A stretch of DNA of 43,597 nt from Oscillospiraceae bacterium (GCA_015064785.1 SVRM01000026.1:1-43597), one strand, 5' to 3'; shown: positions 16,622 through 25,780, numbered from the stretch's first letter. The notes: generated from the letters alone by a model not told the origin. Program-made: numbers and translations.

Positions 16622-17461
16622 TTACAGGACGGCTGCCTGCAGTGCTGCGGAATCGAGCCGGAACAGCTTCTGCGCGTTCTTCCACAGAATTTTTTCATTG
16701 TCTTCCTCCGACAAGCTAAGCGAAAAGAACGTATCGACCTCGTTTTTGGGAACCCACATCGGGTAGTCCGTGCCGAAGATCACATGATCGGCACCGAGTG
16801 TGAGGATCAGCTCCTTGGCTTTTTCCATCGGCATGAAGGCAAACGTCGAGGAGCAGTCAAAGTACAGATTGGGAAGACCCCTTAATTGTTCCACCGCATC
16901 CTCCCAGACGGAGTATCCGCCCAGATGCGCACCGATAAACGTCAAACGCGGGAATTTCTCCACCATCGGTCGCAGACGGTTCGGGTTGGACATATCATAA
17001 CGCTTGTCGCCGGTATGCAGGAGCACGGGAATCCCCGCTTCCTCGCACAGCGCATAAATGGTCTGACAGCGTTCATCGTCAATACAGAAGCCCTGTACGT
17101 CCGGATGCAGCTTGACACCGCGCAGACCAAGCTCCAACAGATGCCGCATATCTCCTTCCATGTCCTCGGAGAGCGGATGCATGGTACCAAGACCGGTCAT
17201 GGTACCTCCGCTCATCGAAACCTCGCCTGCGATAAATTCGTTGATGGACTTGACCTGCGCAGGTTTTGTTGCAACGGAAAAGATCATGGAGTGCGTGATT
17301 CCGGCATGTGCAGCTTCTCCTTGCAGTGTTGCTTTGGTACCGTCCATATGCATTTTGATATCGTAAAATGCACCGATACCGGCAACCGCACGTGCGGCCA
17401 CCTTCTCAGGATATATATGACAGTGACAGTCGACGATCGGGATTCGAGGATTCTTGTTCAT
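16622..17461 (-). CDS. Amidohydrolase-family protein (COG2159-like TIM barrel)
   Basis: 279 residues. Metal ligands of the amidohydrolase superfamily are visible: DCHCH near the N-terminus (HxH), the Lys in RGVKLHPD, HTGD (strand 5 His), FIGAHLGG (strand 6 His) and FGTDYP (strand 8 Asp). Members hydrolyse or decarboxylate small ring or carboxylated compounds; the sub-family is not resolved. AGAAGGAA lies upstream of the ATG at 17461. It is transcribed divergently from the GH125 operon, with a perfect 13-bp inverted repeat between them, which hints at shared control. A second amidohydrolase (27098-28000) is a distant paralogue. Confidence 0.85.
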   Translation of the reverse strand: MNKNPRIPIVDCHCHIYPEKVAARAVAGIGAFYDIKMHMDGTKATLQGEAAHAGITHSMIFSVATKPAQVKSINEFIAGEVSMSGGTMTGLGTMHPLSEDMEGDMRHLLELGLRGVKLHPDVQGFCIDDERCQTIYALCEEAGIPVLLHTGDKRYDMSNPNRLRPMVEKFPRLTFIGAHLGGYSVWEDAVEQLRGLPNLYFDCSSTFAFMPMEKAKELILTLGADHVIFGTDYPMWVPKNEVDTFFSLSLSEEDNEKILWKNAQKLFRLDSAALQAAVL

Positions 17462-17508
17462 AATGTAGTTCCTTCTGCTTGCAGTATGTTTTCGAAAAAA
17501 GTGTATTT

Positions 17509-17538
17509 ATTATACACCCATCTGCTGGTATTTGTCAA
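17509..17538 (-). promoter_or_regulatory. Promoter of the amidohydrolase gene
   Basis: Minus strand TTGACA (17533-17538), 18 nt, TATAAT (17509-17514). Confidence 0.75.
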
Positions 17539-17585
17539 GGGAAAAGTTTGCGGATGATCGATTGACACAGACGCCGCTTTCACAG

Positions 17586-17620
17586 AAACTGATTACTAAA
17601 CGCTATATAGTAATCAGTTT
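17586..17620. promoter_or_regulatory. Perfect 13-bp inverted repeat in a divergent promoter region
   Basis: AAACTGATTACTA (17586-17598) and TAGTAATCAGTTT (17608-17620), with a 9-nt centre. It lies 13 nt upstream of the GH125 -35 and about 48 nt upstream of the -35 of the divergent amidohydrolase gene. It lacks a T tract. Symmetry, length and position suggest the operator of a dimeric regulator; an RNA hairpin is less likely because it lies outside both transcripts. Confidence 0.55.
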
Positions 17621-17633
17621 TCCTGATTCCCTC

Positions 17634-17662
17634 TTGTAATTCCAGACACAGTGTGATATAAT
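17634..17662 (+). promoter_or_regulatory. Promoter of the GH125-GH43 operon
   Basis: TTGTAA (17634-17639), 17 nt, TATAAT (17657-17662). Confidence 0.75.
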
Positions 17663-17702
17663 AACTGTAACTGAAATTTTTCAACGAAAGGAAACACCGA
17701 TT

Positions 17703-19004
17703 ATGAAAAACATCCCTGCTTCCGTCACTGCCCACATCGAGGAAACCGCGGCAAAGCTGAAAGCGTATCCCAAGCTGGAAAAGCTGTACCGCAACTGCTA
17801 CCCCAATACGCTGGAAACAACTGCCGAGATCCTGCCCGACGGCTCTACTTTCCTCTACACCGGCGACATACCCGCCATGTGGCTGCGTGACTCCACCGCA
17901 CAGGTTACGCAATATCTGCCGCTGACCTGCGATGATCCTGAAATCCGTGCATTGCTCCGGGGACTGATTGTCCGTCAGATGTTCTATGTCCGCTGTGATC
18001 CGTACGCAAACTCCTTCAATCTGGAGCCTGTTGGTCACCACTATGTCGATGACCGTCCTGTCTGCAACGATTGGGTCTGGGAGCGCAAGTATGAGGTTGA
18101 CTCCCTTTGCTATCCGATCCGCCTGGCTTATCTTTACTGGAAGGCTTGCGGCGATGATACCATCTTTGATCTGTCCTTTGTTGCAAGCATTGAAACCATC
18201 GTCGATCTGTGGATCACCGAGCAGCATCACATGACCGAATCTGCATATTACTTCAAGCGTCCCGACTGCCGTTGGATTGACACGCTGCACAACGACGGCC
18301 GCGGTTATCCTGTCAATTACACCGGCATGACCTGGTCCGGCTTCCGTCCCAGCGATGACAGCTGCACCTTCGGTTATCCGATTGCTTCCAACATGTTTGC
18401 GGTCGTTTCTCTGCGCCAGCTGCATGAGATTTTCACGGCATACCCTGCTGTCGGCGGTGATGAAGCACGCATTTCTAAACTGCTCGGAAAAATCGATGCG
18501 CTGTGTGAAGAAATCGAACATGGCATTCAGATGTACGGTATCGTCATCCATCCGAAATACGGTAAGATGTATGCCTGCGAAACAGACGGCTTCGGCAACC
18601 ACATTCTTGCTGACGATGCCAATGTTCCCAGCCTGCTCTCTGCACCGTATCTCGGCTTCTGCGCACCCGACGATCCGATCTACCTCAACACCCGTGCGTT
18701 TATTCTGAGCGAGGACAACCCGTTTTATTACAGCGGAAAGGCTGCCAAGGGCGTCGGTTCTCCGCATACACCGGAGGGCTATATCTGGCACATCGCACTG
18801 TCGATGCAGGGGCTGACCGCACTTGATTCTGACGAAATCCGTTCCCTGATCGATACCCTTGTCTCTACCGATGCCGATACCGGTTATATGCACGAAGGTT
18901 TTGATGCAAACGATCCGAATGAATTTACCCGCGCATGGTTTGCATGGTCCAATTCCCTGTTTGCGGAATTCATCGAATCTGCTTTGGAACGTGGTATTTT
19001 ATAA
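17703..19004 (+). CDS. Glycoside hydrolase family 125 (exo-alpha-1,6-mannosidase)
   Basis: 433 residues, the usual length for GH125. The hallmark GDIPAMWLRDSTAQV is present near residue 60. The proposed general acid is D218 or D219 in SGFRPSDDSCTFGYP and the base is E398 in YMHEGFDANDP, matching the inverting mechanism known for this family. It releases mannose from the non-reducing end of alpha-1,6-linked manno-oligosaccharides such as trimmed N-glycans or yeast mannan. There is no signal peptide, so the substrate must be imported. It is first in an operon with GH43, a phosphoesterase and Dus (gaps of 66, 14 and 14 nt). Confidence 0.93.
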   Translation: MKNIPASVTAHIEETAAKLKAYPKLEKLYRNCYPNTLETTAEILPDGSTFLYTGDIPAMWLRDSTAQVTQYLPLTCDDPEIRALLRGLIVRQMFYVRCDPYANSFNLEPVGHHYVDDRPVCNDWVWERKYEVDSLCYPIRLAYLYWKACGDDTIFDLSFVASIETIVDLWITEQHHMTESAYYFKRPDCRWIDTLHNDGRGYPVNYTGMTWSGFRPSDDSCTFGYPIASNMFAVVSLRQLHEIFTAYPAVGGDEARISKLLGKIDALCEEIEHGIQMYGIVIHPKYGKMYACETDGFGNHILADDANVPSLLSAPYLGFCAPDDPIYLNTRAFILSEDNPFYYSGKAAKGVGSPHTPEGYIWHIALSMQGLTALDSDEIRSLIDTLVSTDADTGYMHEGFDANDPNEFTRAWFAWSNSLFAEFIESALERGIL

Positions 19005-19070
19005 AAAGTACTTTATGAAATCGTTCACACGGAATTTCAAAACAGACTGTCCAGAATTATGGAGGCCGCT

Positions 19071-20048
19071 ATGACAACCTTTCACAATCCCGTCTCTCCC
19101 TTCGACGCTCCCGATCCGTATATGACCTATGACCCGGACACCGGGTACTACTACGCACTGTTCACCCGTGGATCCCGGCTGGAGCTGTTCCGTTCCCGTC
19201 ATGCCGGACACATTGTCACCGATGCCGATTCCAAAATTATCGTCATGGCAAATGGAGACAACAACATCTGGGGGGATATCTGGGCACCGGAAATGCACCG
19301 TGCACCGAACGGCCTGTGGTATATCTACACCTCCTGTCGTGTGACAAAAGAACCGGGACAGAAGCGTCTGATGATCTTCGGCTCCGAGACTGCTGACCCG
19401 TTTGGTGATTGGCAGTTCTGCGGCTTCCCTACTCCCGACGTCTTTTCTATCGACCCGACAGTCTATACCGACAAAAATGGACAGCAGTATATTTGCTATT
19501 CCCGCGTCGACCCCAAGCTCGGACAGGTGCTGGACATCCGACCACTCGTGACACCGTACACCTTCGGTGAGCCGTGTTCGATGATTGCATATGCCGAATA
19601 CGACTGGGAGCTTGTCCCGCCATATGACAGAAGCCCGATCAACGAGGGCGCGTTCTTCGTCGAACAGGGGGATCGGCTGTACATTGTTTACTCGGGCAAC
19701 GGCTGCTGGTCGGACGAGTACTGCCTCGGTGTTCTGGAATTCACAGGACGCCCCGGAAACGTCGCCGACATGTGTTCTGCGGACTGCTGGAAAAAGCACC
19801 CGACCCCGATCTTTGAAAAAGGCAATGACGTTTACGGTCCGGGACATGCATCGTTTTTCCGCTCCCCGGACGGAACGGAGCTGTGGTGCGCATACCACGG
19901 CATGAAGGAAACCAATCCTTCGGTCACAGGTGCACCGCGCTATTTCAACATTCAGAAAATGGCATTTGACGAAACCGGATTCTTTGTTCCGGCTGTTCCC
20001 TGCGGATATGAATGTGAGATTGTGCCGCCTGCCGGTGAGTCCGACTGA
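19071..20048 (+). CDS. Glycoside hydrolase family 43 (beta-xylosidase/arabinofuranosidase type)
   Basis: 325 residues forming a single five-bladed propeller domain. Catalytic candidates: base D15 (DAPDPYM), pKa modulator D128 (SIDPTVYTDKNG) and acid E192 (NEGAFFVE); the GDIWAPEMHR block is typical. The start at 19071 is set by GGAGG 6 nt upstream; an in-frame ATG at 19059 overlaps that box. It is cytoplasmic, with no signal. It would split xylose or arabinose from oligosaccharides; pairing with a mannosidase suggests processing of mixed imported glycans. Sub-family not determined. Confidence 0.9.
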   Translation: MTTFHNPVSPFDAPDPYMTYDPDTGYYYALFTRGSRLELFRSRHAGHIVTDADSKIIVMANGDNNIWGDIWAPEMHRAPNGLWYIYTSCRVTKEPGQKRLMIFGSETADPFGDWQFCGFPTPDVFSIDPTVYTDKNGQQYICYSRVDPKLGQVLDIRPLVTPYTFGEPCSMIAYAEYDWELVPPYDRSPINEGAFFVEQGDRLYIVYSGNGCWSDEYCLGVLEFTGRPGNVADMCSADCWKKHPTPIFEKGNDVYGPGHASFFRSPDGTELWCAYHGMKETNPSVTGAPRYFNIQKMAFDETGFFVPAVPCGYECEIVPPAGESD

Positions 20049-20062
20049 TCCGCACATATGCA

Positions 20063-20974
20063 ATGAAGAATCTCCCAAAATCCCGATACCGCCGCACCGC
20101 GATCATCGTCACCGCGGCGGTATTGCTTTTGATTCTTGCGCTCACCGTGCTGGATCAGCGTCTTCTGGTGCGGCGATATACTGTCGAAACGGACGAACTT
20201 GCTGCCCCCGTCCGTCTGGCGCTTATCACCGATCTGCATTCATGTTCCTACGGTGAGAACCAATCGTCGCTGATTGATGCCATCCGTGCGCAAAATCCCG
20301 ATGCTCTGCTGCTGGGCGGTGACATCTTTGACGATGTCATCGATGACACCAACACAGAACAGTTCCTCTCCGGGATTGCTGACCGCTATCCGTGTTATTA
20401 TGTCACGGGCAACCACGAATACTGGGGCGGGGGGACGCGGTTTGCACAGCAGATGGAGCTTCTGGCACAGTACGGTGTCACCGTGATGGAAAACGACACA
20501 AGAACGGTGACCGTTCGCGGCGAGACGCTCCTTCTGGGCGGCATCGATGACCCGGAGGCATACCGTGTGCAGGCAGCCCCCGATGACCACAATGCTTACA
20601 TCGCTGCCCAAAGTGCACCAGACAGCGTCTTTTCCGTACATCTTGATGCGCTGTCGGACATCGCTGCCGACGCGGGATGTTCTGTGCTGCTTTCGCACCG
20701 ACCGGAATATTTTGACCGCTATGCGGAGACCGACTTCGATCTGGTTCTCTGCGGACATGCGCACGGCGGACAGTGGCGGATTCCGTTTCTGCTCAATGGT
20801 GTCTATGCGCCGCATCAGGGTGTGCTTCCGCGCTATGCCGGCGGACGGTATGACGAAAACGGCACAACAATGATCGTCAGCCGTGGTCTTGCCCGCGAAA
20901 CCACATGGGTGCCGCGGATTTTCAACCGCCCGGAGCTGGTCATCATTGACATAGTCCCCAAATCCAATTCATAA
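20063..20974 (+). CDS. Membrane-anchored metallophosphoesterase (YkuE/calcineurin type)
   Basis: 303 residues. One N-terminal membrane segment (about residues 12-30) is followed by a calcineurin-like phosphoesterase domain: DLH, GGDIFDD, GNHEYW, LSHRPE and CGHAHGGQ supply the dinuclear metal site. Family members include UDP-diacylglucosamine or cyclic nucleotide phosphohydrolases; the substrate here is unknown. It is the third gene of the GH125 operon, 14 nt after GH43 and 14 nt before the Dus gene, apparently a housekeeping pair attached to the glycan genes. Confidence 0.9.
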   Translation: MKNLPKSRYRRTAIIVTAAVLLLILALTVLDQRLLVRRYTVETDELAAPVRLALITDLHSCSYGENQSSLIDAIRAQNPDALLLGGDIFDDVIDDTNTEQFLSGIADRYPCYYVTGNHEYWGGGTRFAQQMELLAQYGVTVMENDTRTVTVRGETLLLGGIDDPEAYRVQAAPDDHNAYIAAQSAPDSVFSVHLDALSDIAADAGCSVLLSHRPEYFDRYAETDFDLVLCGHAHGGQWRIPFLLNGVYAPHQGVLPRYAGGRYDENGTTMIVSRGLARETTWVPRIFNRPELVIIDIVPKSNS

Positions 20975-20988
20975 AAAGGAAGCCGTAT

Positions 20989-22017
20989 ATGACCCCAAAG
21001 CTCTATTTTGCGCCGCTGGAGGGCGTGACGGACCGGTTTTTCCGCAGCATTCATGCATCGCTGTTTGCCGATGCTGCACCGGATGCCTATTTTGCGCCAT
21101 TTTTCACACCGACGCAGGATACGCCGATCACCGACCGTGACCGTGCAGCTGTCCTTCCCGCCAACAATAACGGTTATGATCTGGTTCCGCAGATCATGAG
21201 CAACACGCCCCAAACGTTTCTGCTCGGTGCGCGTGTGCTTTATGACATGGGCTACCGCTGTGTCAATCTCAACCTCGGCTGCCCGTCCGGAACGGTCACG
21301 AGCCGCGGACGCGGTGCCGGATTTCTCTCCGATCCCGACGCGCTTGACCGTTTTTTTGATGCGGTGTTCTCTGATTTGCTGTTTTCACCGCACGGCGGCG
21401 GCATGACCCTGTCCGTGAAGACCCGTCTTGGCGTCTTTGCACCCGATGAATTTTTTGAAATTCTGCCTGTCTACAACCGCTATCCGATTTCCGAGCTGAT
21501 TCTTCACCCGCGGGTGCGAAAGGAAATGTACCGCGGTGATGTTCATACCGACATGACGGTCTATACTGTGCAGAATACTGCTCTTCCACTGTGTATCAAC
21601 GGCGACCTGTTCACAGTGGAGGATGTGTGTACCGTCTGTGATGCGCTCGGACATCTGCCGCACGCTATCATGCTCGGACGCGGTGCGGTGTCCAATCCGA
21701 TGCTGTTCGGACAGATTCGCGCACAGCTTGCAGGCGGCACGGTGGTCCCGACCGACAAAACGCGCATCCGGCAATTCTATCTTGCATTGTGTGAGGACGC
21801 AAAGACACGGCTGTCCGGCGAGCGGCATGTGCTGTTCCGCATGAAGGAGCTGTTTGCTTATTGGATTGTACTGTTTGCCGATGCTGAGTCTCACCGGCGC
21901 AGACTGCGTAAAGCGGCTTCTCTTGCTGAATTTCACGCTGCAGCCGAGAGCCTGTTTTCTGAGTGTGAGCTGTATCCCGATGCAGGATTTATCGGCAATG
22001 CGAAGATGAACGGATAA
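20989..22017 (+). CDS. tRNA-dihydrouridine synthase family protein
   Basis: 342 residues. FMN-dependent Dus motifs in order: FAPLEGVTDRFFR at the N-terminus, VNLNLGCPSGTV with the catalytic Cys, SVKTRLG, LILHPR, INGDLF and IMLGRGAVSNP. It reduces uridines in the D-loop of tRNA. The ribosome binding site AAAAGGAAG precedes the ATG at 20989. It is closer to DusB/DusC-type short proteins; the specific position cannot be told. It is last in the operon. Confidence 0.92.
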   Translation: MTPKLYFAPLEGVTDRFFRSIHASLFADAAPDAYFAPFFTPTQDTPITDRDRAAVLPANNNGYDLVPQIMSNTPQTFLLGARVLYDMGYRCVNLNLGCPSGTVTSRGRGAGFLSDPDALDRFFDAVFSDLLFSPHGGGMTLSVKTRLGVFAPDEFFEILPVYNRYPISELILHPRVRKEMYRGDVHTDMTVYTVQNTALPLCINGDLFTVEDVCTVCDALGHLPHAIMLGRGAVSNPMLFGQIRAQLAGGTVVPTDKTRIRQFYLALCEDAKTRLSGERHVLFRMKELFAYWIVLFADAESHRRRLRKAASLAEFHAAAESLFSECELYPDAGFIGNAKMNG

Positions 22018-22028
22018 AGACCGCTCTC

Positions 22029-22063
22029 CCGCGTCAGATGAAAATCATTCTGCCGCGTCAGAT
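22029..22063. promoter_or_regulatory. Direct repeat upstream of an isomerase promoter
   Basis: Two exact copies of CCGCGTCAGAT (22029-22039 and 22053-22063), 24 nt apart start to start, ending 25 nt before the -35 at 22089. Possible activator or regulator half-sites. Confidence 0.35.
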
Positions 22064-22088
22064 TTTTCGCAAAATTTTCTTTTCCGTC

Positions 22089-22117
22089 TTGATTTTACAC
22101 AAGGTTCATGTTATAAT
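22089..22117 (+). promoter_or_regulatory. Promoter of the hydroxypyruvate isomerase-like gene
   Basis: TTGATT (22089-22094), 17 nt, TATAAT (22112-22117). Confidence 0.75.
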
Positions 22118-22155
22118 GAATCCAACAACTTTATGTCCGAAAGGAGAAAACTATT

Positions 22156-22959
22156 ATGAAATTTTCAGCAGCAGGCGGCTGGTTCGGCGGTGACTGGTAT
22201 CAGAATGTCCGTATGGGTGCAAAATACGGCTTTCAGGCAGTCGAACAGCTCGGATGGAATCACCTCGATCTCGATCTGGCACGTGCCACGCTCGATGAAT
22301 GCGGTGTGACCTCGACCTGTATCGTCATCCAGTCCAAGGAGCATCCGGAATACGCGGAGCAGATGGCATGGACACACGGTATGGTTTACGAGGATACGCG
22401 CGATATCTTCATCGCATCCTTCCGTGAATCCGTTGCGGCGGCAAAGAAGATGAACGTTCCCAACATCTGCGCAACCGTCGGCAACCGCCGTTTTGATGTT
22501 ACAGACGAGGAACAGTTCGATACCTGCGTGAAGACCCTGAAGGCGTTGTCCCACATCGCCGAGGAAGAAGGCATCATGATCGTGCTCGAACCGCTTAACA
22601 TCCTCGTCAACCACATGGGTTTCTATCTGGTTACGACCGAGGAAGCGGTCAAGATGATCAAGGCTGTCGACTCTCCCAACTGCAAGATTCTGTTTGATAT
22701 TTACCATCAGCAGATCTCCGAAGGCAATGTCATCCGCAATGCGACCGAGAACATCGATCTTATCGGTCACTTCCACATCGGTGATAACCCCGGCAGACGC
22801 GAACCCGGCACCGGTGAAATCAACTATGACAACGTCTTCCGTTCCATCCGCGATGCAGGCTACAACCGCTATCTCGCGTTTGAGTGCGGCAGAAGCGTTC
22901 CCGTTCCGGAGCTGTGCGTGAACATGCACAAGCTCATCGACAAGTATGATGTCAAATAA
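22156..22959 (+). CDS. Hydroxypyruvate isomerase-like sugar isomerase/epimerase
   Basis: 267 residues, a TIM barrel of the xylose isomerase-like (AP endonuclease 2) family. Divalent metal ligands are visible: Glu in VLEPLN, Asp in LFDIYHQQ, His in HFHIGDNPGRREPG, Glu in AFECG. The block HIGDNPGRREPGTGEINY is characteristic of the Hyi group, which interconverts hydroxypyruvate and tartronate semialdehyde, but other ketose substrates are known. It has its own promoter and a strong terminator, so it is monocistronic. It is one of four members of this superfamily in the window. Confidence 0.85.
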   Translation: MKFSAAGGWFGGDWYQNVRMGAKYGFQAVEQLGWNHLDLDLARATLDECGVTSTCIVIQSKEHPEYAEQMAWTHGMVYEDTRDIFIASFRESVAAAKKMNVPNICATVGNRRFDVTDEEQFDTCVKTLKALSHIAEEEGIMIVLEPLNILVNHMGFYLVTTEEAVKMIKAVDSPNCKILFDIYHQQISEGNVIRNATENIDLIGHFHIGDNPGRREPGTGEINYDNVFRSIRDAGYNRYLAFECGRSVPVPELCVNMHKLIDKYDVK

Positions 22960-22996
22960 GTGACGTCAAATCATTGACATAACATAACAAAACATT

Positions 22997-23041
22997 CACC
23001 CGCAGAAAAGATCACACAGGTCTTGTTCTGCGGGTGTTTTT
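22997..23041 (+). terminator. Intrinsic terminator after the isomerase
   Basis: CACCCGCAGAA (22997-23007) pairs with TTCTGCGGGTG (23026-23036), followed by TTTTTG. Confidence 0.88.
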
Positions 23042-23078
23042 GATGTGTTTAGGAGGACAAGTTCAGGATACTTTTCCT

Positions 23079-24119
23079 TTATTGAAGAATTGCATACAAT
23101 GCCGCCATCGTCCGCATCATTGCACCGCCAAAGTGAGGATCATCGTTGATGTGCAGAATACAGCGTGGGGAATCGGGATCTGGCTTTTCTGCATATGTCC
23201 AGCGAACAACACCGTCAGAATCACAGCTTGCCGTGATCGGCACATAGGAGAAGATGGCACGTGTATCCTCAGTCGGAACCAGAGCGCCGGATGCGTCGGC
23301 CGACAGTCCGGCGGCGTGAAGAATAGCCGATGTCGAATAGAAACGGCGCATCCGTCCTGTCTCGGCGTGATATGCATCTGACAGCTCGGTACGTTCCAGT
23401 GCATCGAGCCACAGAGGATCGGTACTCTTTTCAAACATAAAGGAAAAAAACGCACGCAGGCGCGTCGGCATTGCTTCAAACAGCGGTCCCTGCGCCTCAA
23501 AGAACAGCCCGCTGTTCTCGCCGAAGTTGTGCTCTCCAAAGTAGTCGCCGCCCTCGCCGAGGGCCTGGAAGCACGGACACCAATATACCGGACACGGCGC
23601 GCGCATCACGGTGATGTAGGCCGCTCTGCCGCACATGACGTTCCACTCGCGCTCGATGCCGTCAGGATGGGATGCGGTTCCTGCGACCAGATAAATACCG
23701 GCACACTTTTCGCGGAACAGCTCCGGGGCCTTTGACACGGCGGCGGCAATATCGGATGCCTCACCGACCATGACCAGCGCGGTTTTTTCGGGATTGCGGC
23801 GCAGGACGCGCAGGATTTCGTCAGCCCCGCGTGTACCGTGGATGCCGAGGTCTTCAAGCGTATCGCCGATGCACCGTGTACCGACTGCCGCACCGACCGT
23901 CACCGGAACCGTCACGCCGGAAAGCATCCCAAGCTGTGCACAGGCAGCTGCGGCAGGCGCATACGGTCCGCCTTGGGAACGGGAGGGATGGTCGATGATG
24001 ACACCGTCAAGGGAGAGATGTCCCATCGCCGCCAGCGCGTATTGGAGGGCAAGGTCGAAATGGTCGTCGGGATCGTTGTGCGGATGAAAGCAGTCGGTTG
24101 TGTGAATCACATGTTTCAT
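23079..24119 (-). CDS. Nucleoside hydrolase-like protein
   Basis: 346 residues. The N-terminus HTTDCFHPHNDPDDHFDLAL resembles the calcium-binding DxDxxxDD start of nucleoside hydrolases, and ALVMVGEASDIAAAV resembles the second conserved strand (usually GPLTNIA). The rest is divergent, so the catalytic chemistry (N-ribosyl hydrolysis) is likely only at superfamily level. The start codon lies 1 nt after the stop of the solute-binding protein upstream on the minus strand, so the two are translationally coupled. This suggests that it works on the ligand imported by that binding protein, perhaps a nucleoside or a ribosyl compound. Confidence 0.6.
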   Translation of the reverse strand: MKHVIHTTDCFHPHNDPDDHFDLALQYALAAMGHLSLDGVIIDHPSRSQGGPYAPAAAACAQLGMLSGVTVPVTVGAAVGTRCIGDTLEDLGIHGTRGADEILRVLRRNPEKTALVMVGEASDIAAAVSKAPELFREKCAGIYLVAGTASHPDGIEREWNVMCGRAAYITVMRAPCPVYWCPCFQALGEGGDYFGEHNFGENSGLFFEAQGPLFEAMPTRLRAFFSFMFEKSTDPLWLDALERTELSDAYHAETGRMRRFYSTSAILHAAGLSADASGALVPTEDTRAIFSYVPITASCDSDGVVRWTYAEKPDPDSPRCILHINDDPHFGGAMMRTMAALYAILQ

Positions 24120-24120
24120 A

Positions 24121-25593
24121 TTATTGTTCCATATTCTGGTACGCCTCGAAAATCTTCTGGTAGCGCAGCTCGGATTTCTTGATGTTGCGCTCGTAATGGG
24201 AGACGAAGTTGTTCGAGGAATTCTTCAGACAGTTGATGGTGAACCACTGAACCCCCTCCCAGCCTTCATAAGCTGAAACAAGCGTCGTATATCTGCCGTC
24301 GAGGATGAGGTCGAGCATTTCCGCGGAGTCGTTGTCACGCGCACCCTTGGTCTTCAGCGTGATGTCATAGAACGCAGGAACGACATGCTTATGCGATTCT
24401 GCACACAGCGCTTCCATGATGATACCGGTGCGCTCGGGATCGGAGACGTTGGACGGGACAGCGAGAACGCCTGCATGGAGGTCAACCTGTGTATAGTACT
24501 TTTCCTGCGCCTCATCGTACTTGGGGTATGGAATGATACCAAAGTCGGCATCCATGTTGCGCAGTGCAGTGATGGAGTTGAACTTGGTTGCGGCAAGGAG
24601 CGCATTGCCCTGTTCAAACAGTGCATTGATCTTGGGGTCCTGCTCATGCACGTTCCAGTTGTTGTACAGGGTGGTGTCGCTTTCATAAATCAGCGTGTAT
24701 AGGCGGTTAACAACGTCGATGGTCTTTTCATTGTTGACCGTGATGATCGGATAGCCGTCTGCGTCATATTCCGCAACAGACAGATCCATGGCATATGTCC
24801 ATGTACCGATGGCGCTGTCCGAGTGCGTGACAAAGCCCCAGCGGTCTGCTTCAGTCATCTTGCCGTCGCCGTCAATGTCACCGGAAACGCCCTTGATGTA
24901 CTCGCTGAAGGTGTCAAACGTCCATTTTCCGGATTTGACCAGCTCGTACGGGCTTTCCAGGTCGTAATTTTCGACCATCTGCTTGTTGAAGATCATGCAC
25001 CACGTATAGTCCAGCTGTGTCGTCAGGTAATCGCCGATGAGCAGGTGGAGCTTGCCGTCGATGGTCAGACGCTCTGCCGAATCAGCGTTCCACCACGGCT
25101 GGTTCAGATTGACGTACGGGATATCGTGCCAGTTATAGAAGTAGCCGTCCGGTGCGCAGAAGCCGCCGTAGGTGGTCTGCGGAATGGCGATGTGATAGTC
25201 CTCGGAGCCAGCTGTGACCGCTTCCTCGACCATATCGGTCAGCGTATACTCATCGGCCTCCGTTGCCCAGACAAAGTCAAACTTGATGTTGAAGCGCTCG
25301 GACACGGTGCGGTTGCGCTGGAAGACGGCATCGTTGACGGGTTCACCGTTTTCTTCCTCGGCAAACGCCTCCAGTCGGTGGTCAAGGTCATCGCGGGAGA
25401 GAATGACGAAGGTTTCGCCGCCGAAGTCACGTTCGGGGAGGTTATCGGGCAGAGGATCTGCGGTTTCGGTGACGGCCTCTGTCGTATCGGCAGCAGTATC
25501 CGTTTCGGGCGCGGCCGTCGTATCGGAGCCGCAGGAGACCTGTGCGAGGGTCAGAAGTGCCAGCAGAATGGCGGCAGTATTACGAAGTTTCAT
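24121..25593 (-). CDS. Extracellular solute-binding lipoprotein (ABC-type)
   Basis: 490 residues. The signal MKLRNTAAILLALLTLAQ ends in lipobox VSC (Cys 21), with a long Thr/Ala/Asp/Glu linker. It is a paralogue of the other binding proteins here: EF-hand-like loop DIDGDGKMTEAD at 239-250, FGIIPYPKYDE, and the RDNDSAEMLDLIL motif. The start at 25593 has AGAAAGGAA upstream; the longer frame from 25650 crosses the promoter. It is followed without a gap by the nucleoside hydrolase-like gene and has no transporter partner genes. Confidence 0.88.
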   Translation of the reverse strand: MKLRNTAAILLALLTLAQVSCGSDTTAAPETDTAADTTEAVTETADPLPDNLPERDFGGETFVILSRDDLDHRLEAFAEEENGEPVNDAVFQRNRTVSERFNIKFDFVWATEADEYTLTDMVEEAVTAGSEDYHIAIPQTTYGGFCAPDGYFYNWHDIPYVNLNQPWWNADSAERLTIDGKLHLLIGDYLTTQLDYTWCMIFNKQMVENYDLESPYELVKSGKWTFDTFSEYIKGVSGDIDGDGKMTEADRWGFVTHSDSAIGTWTYAMDLSVAEYDADGYPIITVNNEKTIDVVNRLYTLIYESDTTLYNNWNVHEQDPKINALFEQGNALLAATKFNSITALRNMDADFGIIPYPKYDEAQEKYYTQVDLHAGVLAVPSNVSDPERTGIIMEALCAESHKHVVPAFYDITLKTKGARDNDSAEMLDLILDGRYTTLVSAYEGWEGVQWFTINCLKNSSNNFVSHYERNIKKSELRYQKIFEAYQNMEQ

Positions 25594-25628
25594 GAGATGG
25601 TTCCTTTCTGTTTCTGTATTTTGTGGGT

Positions 25629-25657
25629 AGTATACCACAACATAGTTCATTTGTCAA
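25629..25657 (-). promoter_or_regulatory. Promoter of the binding protein/nucleoside hydrolase pair
   Basis: Minus strand TTGACA (25652-25657), 17 nt, TATACT (25629-25634) with TGG extension. Confidence 0.85.
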
Positions 25658-25780
25658 CGGAAATCACACAGAAACGCCGGACTTCAGGCAGAGGAGATTC
25701 CAGCGCGCAGGGATGAAACGGTACAGTTTACCACTGACTGCCGCGTCACGAAATTTTCAAAAAAAATTTTTCTGTTTCCA

